NCBI GenBank assembly: GCA_012719335.1 | Contig: JAAYAO010000094.1 | Coordinates: 1 to 5,384 of the forward strand | Length of the DNA stretch: 5,384 bases | DNA from: Propionibacterium sp. | Lineage (GTDB): Bacteria; Actinomycetota; Actinomycetes; Propionibacteriales; Propionibacteriaceae | Direction: 5' to 3' | Part shown: one piece after another, positions 1-4,906 of the stretch | How positions within the stretch are numbered: the stretch's first letter is position 1 | How the letters are laid out: each line of letters begins with the position of its first letter | Translations under genes and position numbers: made by a program | Notes under the pieces: generated by a model | What the model saw: the letters and a program-made list of their open reading frames with translations, nothing else | Database searches by the model: none | Told to the model about the DNA's origin: nothing

Positions 1-510
1 CCGGCCTTCGCGATCCGCGCGGTGCTCGCCGCGACCCTCACCCCGAACTGGGGCCTGTACTCCGGCTACGAACTGTTCGAGAACGTGCCGGTGCGCGAGC
101 GCAGCGAGGAGTACCTCGATTCGGAGAAGTACCAGATCCGCCCGCGCGACTTCGGCGCCGAACCGAACCTGGTCGAGTTCCTGACCACCCTGAACCGGAT
201 CCGCCGCGAGCACCCCGCCCTGCAGCAGTTGCGGCAGACGGTCTTCCACCACGCCCCGCACCACGCGGTGACCGCGTACTCCCGCCACGACGGCGACGAC
301 ACGGTGATCGTGATCTGCAGCATGGATCCGCACAACACCGTGGAATCGGACGTCTACTTCGACCTGGCCGCGATGGGGCTGCCGTCCGATGCCGCCCTGC
401 ACGTGGTCGACGAACTCGACGGCGAGGAGTACACCTGGGGTGCCCGGGCCTGGGTGCGGTTGACCCCGCTGCGTCCGGCACACATCGTGCGGGTTCGCAC
501 CGACCGCTGA
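1..510 (+). CDS. glgE: GlgE, alpha-1,4-glucan:maltose-1-phosphate maltosyltransferase (C-terminal part, 5' end outside window)
   Basis: GlgE (EC 2.4.99.16) transfers maltosyl units from alpha-maltose-1-phosphate to the non-reducing end of alpha-1,4-glucans in the cytoplasm. Only the last 169 codons are here; family members are about 650-700 residues, so about a quarter is seen. The frame is open from base 1 and ends at TGA 508-510. Visible residues cover the end of the GH13 barrel (LAATLTPNWGLYSGYELFEN, residues 9-28) with the GlgE-typical LDSEKYQIRPRDF (39-51), then LNRIRREHPALQQLR (64-78) and the C-terminal beta domain with VICSMDPHNTVES, VVDELDGEEYTW and a PAHIVRVR ending. These blocks match GlgE as I remember it from Mycobacterium and Streptomyces. 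The catalytic Asp and Glu lie upstream and cannot be checked. It is the first visible gene of the glgE-mak-glgB operon; the product is the acceptor chain that GlgB branches. Confidence 0.96.
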   Translation, partial: PAFAIRAVLAATLTPNWGLYSGYELFENVPVRERSEEYLDSEKYQIRPRDFGAEPNLVEFLTTLNRIRREHPALQQLRQTVFHHAPHHAVTAYSRHDGDDTVIVICSMDPHNTVESDVYFDLAAMGLPSDAALHVVDELDGEEYTWGARAWVRLTPLRPAHIVRVRTDR

Positions 511-512
511 TC

Positions 513-1760
513 GTGGCGCGCCGCAGCGAAGCCGAAGAGGTTCGGGCCTGGGTGCCCGGCATGCTCGACAGTGCCCGCTGGTTCGGCGGCAAGGGCCGCG
601 GCGGCCGGGTGGTGGACGTTCGGCTGTTGACCACCTGGGTCGATTCCTTCGAGCCGGTGCGCAGTTGGCTGGTCGAGATCGTTTACCCCGCCGACGAGGT
701 CGAGCACTACCAGGTGGTGGTCGAACACACCGTCGACGGGCCCCGGGAACCGTCCGCATCGGGTTGGCAGCATCTGTGGACCTCGGTGGCCCATGACCTG
801 CGCGGCACCCCGCGGCTGGACGAGGAGGTGCCGGGTTGGGCCGATCTGCCCGCCCGGGTGCTGACCGGGGAACAGTCCAACACCTCGCTGCTGATCGGCG
901 ACGCACTGATCGTGAAACTGTTCCGGCCGCTGGAGCGCGGTCAGTCGGTGGAGTCGGAGATGGCCGATCTGCTCGACGGCGACCCGATGGTGGCCCGCAA
1001 CTACGCCACGGTCGGTATCGACCCGGGTGACCCGCGGTTCGGGCCGGTGGAGTTGTTGACCGTGGCCCAGCAGTTCGCCGGGGCCGAGGACGGCTGGGAG
1101 TTGGCCCTCGCCCGGGCCGGCGCCAACGACGACTTCACCCCCGAGGCGGAGGCCCTGGGGGTGGCCCTGCGCCGGGTGCACCGCACCCTGGCCGAACGGG
1201 CGCACACCACGCACACCCCGGGCACCACGATCGCGGAGGGAATGCTCGCCCGGCTCGATGCCGCGGTGGTCGAGGTGCCCGATCTGGCGCCGCTGGCGCC
1301 GGCGATCCGCGAGGCCTTCGAGCAGTTGGCCGGTCGGCACCTGGTCGTACAGCGGGTGCACGGTGACTTTCATCTGGGCCAGACCCTGCGGGTGGCTCCC
1401 GGCCACTGGCGGATCATCGATTTCGCCGGGGAACCGCTGAAATCCGCCGAGGAGCGGCGGGCCCCCGACTCGCCGCAGCGCGACGTGGCCGGAATGCTAC
1501 GGTCATTTTGCTATGCCGGCCGAGTCGGACAGACTCGTGCTGCACCTTCGGGAGCCGGGTCGGCGTGGACCTCGGCCTGCCGGGAGGCATTTGTGAGTGG
1601 CTACCACTCGGGGGACGATTCCCCCACCGCCAGCGAGCGCGCAGTGTTGCGTGCCTATGAGCTCGACAAGGCCGTCTACGACGTCATCTACGAAACCCGC
1701 AACCGTCCGAGTTGGGTACCCCTTGCCCTGGGTGCCCTCACCGACTCGGTGCACAACTAA
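513..1760 (+). CDS. mak: Maltokinase (Mak/Pep2)
   Basis: ATP-dependent maltokinase (EC 2.7.1.175): maltose + ATP gives alpha-maltose-1-phosphate, the GlgE donor. It is 415 residues, somewhat shorter than the roughly 455 of the mycobacterial enzyme. The N-terminal cap domain has the family's ARWFGGKGRGG (21-31). The kinase part has GEQSNTS (119-125) and a candidate nucleotide-binding lysine K135 in IVKLFR. The aminoglycoside-phosphotransferase-like catalytic motif is HGDFHLGQ (283-290, catalytic D285), and the metal-binding motif is IIDFAGEP (301-308, D303); I recall relatives having Glu where A305 stands. Next come RDVAGMLRSF (323-332) and the conserved tail ELDKAVYDVIYETRNRPSWVPLAL (383-406, described by position). 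GTG 513 was chosen because it is the only start leaving the usual 20-odd residues before RWF. It lies 2 bp after the glgE stop with no clear Shine-Dalgarno, so coupled re-initiation is likely. Codons in the last quarter are less G/C-ending than elsewhere. Confidence 0.94.
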   Translation: MARRSEAEEVRAWVPGMLDSARWFGGKGRGGRVVDVRLLTTWVDSFEPVRSWLVEIVYPADEVEHYQVVVEHTVDGPREPSASGWQHLWTSVAHDLRGTPRLDEEVPGWADLPARVLTGEQSNTSLLIGDALIVKLFRPLERGQSVESEMADLLDGDPMVARNYATVGIDPGDPRFGPVELLTVAQQFAGAEDGWELALARAGANDDFTPEAEALGVALRRVHRTLAERAHTTHTPGTTIAEGMLARLDAAVVEVPDLAPLAPAIREAFEQLAGRHLVVQRVHGDFHLGQTLRVAPGHWRIIDFAGEPLKSAEERRAPDSPQRDVAGMLRSFCYAGRVGQTRAAPSGAGSAWTSACREAFVSGYHSGDDSPTASERAVLRAYELDKAVYDVIYETRNRPSWVPLALGALTDSVHN

Positions 1761-1764
1761 GGAG
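1759..1764 (+). promoter_or_regulatory. Ribosome-binding site of glgB
   Basis: AAGGAG overlaps the mak stop codon (TAA 1758-1760) and sits 8 nt before ATG 1773. It fixes the glgB start and means ribosomes ending mak cover the glgB site, so the two genes are probably translationally coupled. Confidence 0.82.
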
Positions 1765-1772
1765 AACCCTCG

Positions 1773-3671
1773 ATGGCACACGATTCCTCAGGAGGCCTGA
1801 CCGGCTGGGACCTGGAAGGTTTCCACACCGGCGGAGACACCGAACTGTGGAAGCGGCTCGGCGCCCACGTGGTGACCATCCCCGACGGCAACGGCGGTGA
1901 GGTCACCGGCACCCGGTTCGCGGTGTGGGCACCCAACGCCAGGCGCGTCCAGTTGGCCGCGGACTTCAACGGGTGGGACGGCGGCTGGCACGAGATGCAC
2001 CTGGTGCCCGGTTCGGGGGTGTGGGCGATCTTCGTCCCCGAGATCGGCGACGGGGCGATGTACAAGTTCAAGATCCTGGGGGCGGACGACCGGTGGGTGG
2101 ATCGGGTCGACCCGATGGCGTCCTTCGCCGAGCAGGCACCGGGCAACGCGTCCATCGTCTACACCAGCCGCTACGCCTGGAGCGACGACGAGTGGTTGGC
2201 CAAGCGGGCCGCGTCCAAGCCGCATCAGGAGCCGATGAGCATCTACGAGGTGCACCTGCCGTCCTGGCGGCCGGGCAAGAGCTATCGCGAACTGGCCGAT
2301 GAGCTGGTCGAGTACGTCACCTGGCAGGGCTACACCCATGTCGAGTTCATGCCGCTGGCCGAACATCCCTTCCTGCCGTCGTGGGGCTACCAGGTCACCA
2401 ACTACTTCGCCCCGACCTCCCGGATGGGCAAGCCCGACGACCTCCGGTACCTGATCGACCGGCTGCACCAGGCCGGGATCGGTGTCTACATGGACTGGGT
2501 GCCCGGGCACTTCCCCAAGGACGAGTGGGCGCTGGGCCGGTTCGACGGCACCGCCCTGTACGAGCACGCCGACCCCCGCCAGGGCGAGCACCAGGACTGG
2601 GGCACCTACATCTTCAACTACGGGCGCAACGAGGTGAAGAGCTTCCTGATCTCGAACGCCCTGTACTGGATCAGCGAGTTCCACGTCGACGGTCTGCGGG
2701 TCGACGCGGTTGCCTCGATGCTGTACCTGGATTACTCCCGCGAGGACGGTCAGTGGGTGCCGAACCAGTACGGCGGCCGGGAGAACCTCGAGGCGATGGA
2801 CTTCCTGCGGTACGTCAACAAGCACCTCTACGAGCGCGAACCCGGCGTGATCATGGTCGCGGAGGAATCCACCTCCTGGCCCGGCGTCACCAAGCCGGTG
2901 CACCACGACGGCCTGGGCTTCGGGTTCAAGTGGAACATGGGCTGGATGAACGACACCCTCTCGTACCTGGCGCACGAGCCGGTGCACCTGCAGTACCACC
3001 ACAACGAGGTCACCTTCTCGATGGTGTACGCCTACTCGGAGAACTTCATCCTGCCGATCAGCCACGACGAGGTCGTGCACGGCAAGGGCTCGATGGTGAA
3101 CAAGGTGCCCGGGGACGACTGGCAGAAGTTCGCCACCCTGCGCGCCTTCTACGCCTACATGTGGTCGCACCCGGGCAAGAAGCTGATCTTCCAGGGCTGT
3201 GAGTTCGGGCAGCGCTCGGAGTTCAACGAATCGGCCGGCCCCGAATGGTGGGTCTCGGGGATGGAGATGCACGGTGGCCTGCAGCGGCTGTTCCGCGATC
3301 TCAACGGTGTCTACCGGGCCCACCCGGCGATGTGGGAGCTGGACACCAACCCCGCCGGTTTCCGGTGGATCGACGCCGACGACGCCCAGCGCAACACCTA
3401 CAGCTACCTGCGCGCCGATGAGGCCGGCAACCAGGTCGCGGTGGTGGTGAACTTCTCCCCCGTGCCGCTGGAATCACACCGGATCGGACTGCCCCGCGAA
3501 GGGGTGTGGCGCGAGATCCTGAACACCGACTCCCAGGCCTACGACGGCACCGGCCAGTTCGGCAACCTCGGCCAGGTCGAGGCCGTCGCGATACCGCACA
3601 ACAACCTGCCGGCCAGTGCCCAGGTCGTCGTGCCGCCGCTCGGCGCGGTCTGGTTGGCGATGGACGCCTGA
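1773..3671 (+). CDS. glgB: 1,4-alpha-glucan branching enzyme GlgB, N1-less form
   Basis: Branching enzyme (EC 2.4.1.18, GH13): cleaves an alpha-1,4-glucan chain and rejoins it through an alpha-1,6 bond, in the cytoplasm. It is 632 residues against about 730 for E. coli and M. tuberculosis GlgB. The family's N1 domain is missing, and the protein begins at the linker (GFHTGGDTELWKRLGAH, 16-32) before the CBM48/N2 domain (about 45-130, with RFAVWAPNARRVQLAADFNGW). The barrel follows: IYEVHLPSW (157-165), region I DWVPGHFPKD (241-250), region II DGLRVDAVASM (306-316) with nucleophile D311, region III MVAEES (361-366) with acid/base E364, and region IV LPISHDEVVHGKG (427-439) with D432. All three catalytic residues are present. 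A C-terminal all-beta domain (about 530-632) closes the protein. ATG 1773 is backed by AAGGAG 8 nt upstream; mak ends 12 bp before it, so no room remains for an N1 domain. Stop is TGA 3669-3671. The identification is certain; only the functional effect of lacking N1 is open. Confidence 0.98.
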   Translation: MAHDSSGGLTGWDLEGFHTGGDTELWKRLGAHVVTIPDGNGGEVTGTRFAVWAPNARRVQLAADFNGWDGGWHEMHLVPGSGVWAIFVPEIGDGAMYKFKILGADDRWVDRVDPMASFAEQAPGNASIVYTSRYAWSDDEWLAKRAASKPHQEPMSIYEVHLPSWRPGKSYRELADELVEYVTWQGYTHVEFMPLAEHPFLPSWGYQVTNYFAPTSRMGKPDDLRYLIDRLHQAGIGVYMDWVPGHFPKDEWALGRFDGTALYEHADPRQGEHQDWGTYIFNYGRNEVKSFLISNALYWISEFHVDGLRVDAVASMLYLDYSREDGQWVPNQYGGRENLEAMDFLRYVNKHLYEREPGVIMVAEESTSWPGVTKPVHHDGLGFGFKWNMGWMNDTLSYLAHEPVHLQYHHNEVTFSMVYAYSENFILPISHDEVVHGKGSMVNKVPGDDWQKFATLRAFYAYMWSHPGKKLIFQGCEFGQRSEFNESAGPEWWVSGMEMHGGLQRLFRDLNGVYRAHPAMWELDTNPAGFRWIDADDAQRNTYSYLRADEAGNQVAVVVNFSPVPLESHRIGLPREGVWREILNTDSQAYDGTGQFGNLGQVEAVAIPHNNLPASAQVVVPPLGAVWLAMDA

Positions 3672-3708
3672 CCCCTCTCGCCGGTTCAGCCGCCGAACGG
3701 TCCCGCTA

Positions 3709-3725
3709 CGGCGGTTCAGCCGCCG
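3709..3725. terminator. GC-rich hairpin in the repeat array downstream of glgB
   Basis: CGGCGG (3709-3714) and CCGCCG (3720-3725) form a perfect 6-bp stem with a 5-nt loop TTCAG, spanning the junction of repeat units 1 and 2 about 40 bp after the glgB stop. There is no following T-run, so it is not a canonical intrinsic terminator. It may pause RNA polymerase or protect the 3' end of the glg transcript. Low certainty for a terminator role; the stem itself is plain in the sequence. Confidence 0.35.
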
Positions 3726-3800
3726 AATAGTCCCGCTTCGCTGGTTGAGTCGCCGAACGGCCCCCTACGCTGGGGGAGCCGCCGAACGGCCCCCTACGCT

Positions 3801-3833
3801 GGTTGAGCCGCCGCGCAGCGGCGCGTCGAAACC
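3801..3833. repeat. REP-like inverted-repeat element (last unit of the array)
   Basis: Outer arms GGTT (3801-3804) and AACC (3830-3833) flank an inner perfect 6-bp stem CGCCGC (3809-3814) / GCGGCG (3818-3823) with loop GCA. Its left half is the same sequence as the starts of the four units before it, which look like left-half copies lacking the right arm. The position between converging genes is typical for such elements, which can act as bidirectional transcription barriers; that role is inference. Confidence 0.55.
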
Positions 3834-3838
3834 CCGTC

Positions 3839-3866
3839 GACCTCGGCTCAGAACAGGGCCGAGGTC
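3839..3866. terminator. Stem-loop over the stop codon of the YbbN-like gene
   Basis: GACCTCGGC (3839-3847) pairs perfectly with GCCGAGGTC (3858-3866) across a 10-nt loop that holds the minus-strand stop codon (3848-3850). One arm lies in the last codons of the gene and the other just outside it. Being symmetrical it would form in transcripts from either strand, so it could serve as a shared 3'-end structure for the converging glgB and ybbN transcripts. No U-tract follows on either strand, so a factor-independent terminator is not established. Confidence 0.4.
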
Positions 3867-4765
3867 AACGCGCGGCGGGCCTTGATCACCCGCGGGTCGG
3901 CATTGCCGAGGGTGGTGAACAGTTCCAGCAGCCGCACCCGGGCGGTTTCGCGCTCCTCGTCGCGGCGGGCCCGGATCACGTCCAGCAGCCGGTTGAAGGC
4001 CGCCTCGGCGTCACCCCGGGCGAAGTCCAGGTCGGCGGCGTCGAGGTTGGCCGCCAGGTCGGACGGATCGTCGGTCAACCGTTGGGTGATGTCGGCCGGG
4101 TCCAGGGTGGCGGCGCGGGCCAACAGCCCGGCCTGAGCGGCTCCGGCGATCGCCTCGGTGTCGTTGGGGTTGGCCTTCACCAGCTTGTCGAACTCCTCGC
4201 GGGCGGCGGCGAAGTCACCCCGCTCCAGGGCCTCGTCGGCAGCGGCGAACCGCGGATCCGGGGCGGCCTCGGCCTCGCCCTCACCCTCGGTCGGCGCGGC
4301 GGCGACCGGCTCGGCGCGTCCCACGATGCCGTTGGCCACCGCCGCCTGCATCACCTGCTCGATCAGCTCCACCAACTGGGCCCGCGGGGTGGGCCCCTGG
4401 GCCAGTGGAATCATCTGGCCACCGATCACCGCGGCCAGGGTGGGCACCCCCTGCACCTGCAGGGCCTGGGCGATCTGCGGCTGCTCGTCCACATTGGCCC
4501 GGGCCAGCAACCAGCGGCCCTGACCCTCGGCGGCCAGGGCGGCCAGGTCGGCACTGAACGCCTCCGCATTGGCCCGCGGCGACCACAGTTCGACCAGCAC
4601 CGGGTGTTGCAGCGACTTGCGCATCACGTCCTCGAACGTCTGCACCGTCACGTCGACCACATAGCCACCCCCGGCGGAGCCGCCGCCCTGCCCGGGCGCG
4701 GGAGCCTGGGCCTTCAACGCGGAAAGGTCGACCGCTCCGGGGCGGCTGAAGTTCGACGAGGTCAT
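3848..4765 (-). CDS. ybbN: YbbN/CnoX-like thioredoxin-fold and TPR protein without cysteines
   Basis: Probable cytoplasmic co-chaperone of the YbbN (CnoX) type, 305 residues (E. coli YbbN is about 284). A low-complexity Ala/Gly/Pro/Gln N-terminus (1-35) has no signal peptide or membrane segment. The thioredoxin-like domain spans about 36-145: VLVELWSPRANAEAF (56-70) sits where thioredoxins have WCGPC, and GVPTL (106-110) keeps the cis-proline (P108). The CXXC is replaced by S-P-R-A, and the whole protein contains no Cys, so no thiol-disulfide activity is possible. An acidic linker (about 151-171) leads to a TPR region: RFAAADEALERGDFAAAREEF (172-192, by position) and a second helical block (about 233-305) ending KARRALTSALF, as in actinobacterial relatives. 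ATG 4765 has AGAAGGAG upstream with 9-nt spacing. It converges with glgB and diverges from pgm. Family assignment is firm; the chaperone role is inferred from E. coli CnoX. Confidence 0.92.
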   Translation of the reverse strand: MTSSNFSRPGAVDLSALKAQAPAPGQGGGSAGGGYVVDVTVQTFEDVMRKSLQHPVLVELWSPRANAEAFSADLAALAAEGQGRWLLARANVDEQPQIAQALQVQGVPTLAAVIGGQMIPLAQGPTPRAQLVELIEQVMQAAVANGIVGRAEPVAAAPTEGEGEAEAAPDPRFAAADEALERGDFAAAREEFDKLVKANPNDTEAIAGAAQAGLLARAATLDPADITQRLTDDPSDLAANLDAADLDFARGDAEAAFNRLLDVIRARRDEERETARVRLLELFTTLGNADPRVIKARRALTSALF

Positions 4766-4768
4766 ATC

Positions 4769-4782
4769 AAGGAGCTCCTTCT
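4769..4782 (-). promoter_or_regulatory. Ribosome-binding site of the YbbN-like gene, inside a perfect palindrome
   Basis: On the minus strand AGAAGGAG (4782-4775) precedes ATG 4765 with a 9-nt gap, confirming the start. The site is half of the 12-bp perfect palindrome AAGGAGCTCCTT (4769-4780), so the mRNA carries an anti-Shine-Dalgarno CUCCUU right next to it. A 4-bp hairpin AAGG/CCUU with loop AGCU, or pairing between two mRNA copies, could mask the site. Only the sequence is certain. Confidence 0.75.
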
Positions 4783-4800
4783 CGACTCTGGACGCTCCCG

Positions 4801-4829
4801 AGCGTACCGGGGTTCGCCCGGTCGATCAT
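4801..4829 (-). promoter_or_regulatory. Candidate sigma70-type promoter of the YbbN-like gene
   Basis: Reading the minus strand, TACGCT (4806-4801) fits the actinobacterial -10 pattern TAnnnT. ATGATC (4829-4824) shares the TGA core of a -35 box, and the spacer is exactly 17 bp. The transcript would start near 4794, leaving a leader of about 29 nt with the AGAAGGAG site in it. Short motifs in a 140-bp gap, so moderate to low confidence. Confidence 0.42.
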
Positions 4830-4893
4830 CCCGCCCGCGCCCGGTTCGGGCCGCAACCGTCGACCCGGCGACAGGCCGGTGATCCGGATTCGG

Positions 4894-4906
4894 CATGATG
4901 AACCCA
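4894..4906 (+). promoter_or_regulatory. Candidate -10 box giving a leaderless pgm transcript
   Basis: CATGAT (4894-4899) keeps the two most important -10 positions (A2 and T6) and ends 6 nt before the pgm ATG (4906). A -10 box at -12 to -7 puts the transcription start on the A of the ATG. No purine-rich ribosome-binding site is seen before this ATG, which fits leaderless translation, common in actinobacteria. No good -35 exists: GCGACA (4868-4873) shares GACA but would need a 20-bp spacer. Confidence 0.4.

Larger units (their letters stand above)
3683..3835. repeat. Tandem array of about five degenerate 29-30 bp intergenic repeat units, last one extended
   Basis: The gap between the convergent stops of glgB and the YbbN-like gene is filled by direct repeats. 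Units start at 3683, 3713 (each 30 bp), 3743, 3772 (each 29 bp) and 3801. The consensus opens GGTTSAGCCGCCGAACGG and closes TCCCGCTACGCT or CCCCCTACGCT. Units 1 and 2 have GGTTCAG, unit 3 GGTTGAGTC, unit 4 GGGGGAGCC. Unit 5 (3801-3835) starts the same way but runs into CGCAGCGGCGCGTCGAAACC, giving an inverted-repeat element. The 30 bp length keeps frame, so short open frames cross the array and give repetitive Arg/Ser/Pro-rich peptides; I regard these as non-coding. Similar GGTTGAG...TCGAAACC elements are familiar to me from actinobacterial intergenic regions, but copy number in this genome cannot be judged here. Confidence 0.85.

Noticed and set aside
354..1406. A 350-codon minus-strand open frame opposite glgE and mak
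   Set aside because: Antisense to two well-identified genes, low-complexity composition, no ribosome-binding site seen.
1490..1640. Frameshift or insertion in mak
   Set aside because: Despite odd codon use the frame stays open and leads into the conserved C-terminal ELDKAVYDVIYETRNRP block, so the gene is intact.
1788..3323. A 511-codon open frame on the minus strand opposite glgB
   Set aside because: It lies wholly inside glgB, whose protein has every family motif. The antisense protein is a Val/Gly/His/Arg-rich composition product of G/C third positions and resembles no family I know.
3683..3835. CRISPR array
   Set aside because: Units are contiguous with no unique spacers, are degenerate, and no cas gene is in the window.
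3616..3885. Possible small protein with Arg/Ser/Pro-rich 10-residue repeats across the intergenic array
   Set aside because: The periodic peptide follows from the 30-bp DNA repeat. The unit length changes to 29 bp, which breaks the peptide period, and the frame begins inside glgB and ends inside ybbN on the other strand.
4839..4851. Small hairpin GCCCG/CGGGC with a 3-nt loop in the divergent gap
   Set aside because: A 5-bp G/C stem is expected by chance in DNA this G/C-rich; no T-run and no gene end nearby.
3803..4882. A 359-codon open frame on the plus strand opposite the YbbN-like gene
   Set aside because: Gly/Gln/Leu/His-rich shadow of the G/C-rich minus-strand gene, which has a recognisable fold, a strong ribosome-binding site and a conserved C-terminus.
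4875..4894. Dyad GCCG...ATCCGGAT...CGGC as an operator just before the pgm -10 box
   Set aside because: The inner 8-bp palindrome and the outer arms are centred one base apart, so it is not a true symmetric site; no matching second copy was seen.
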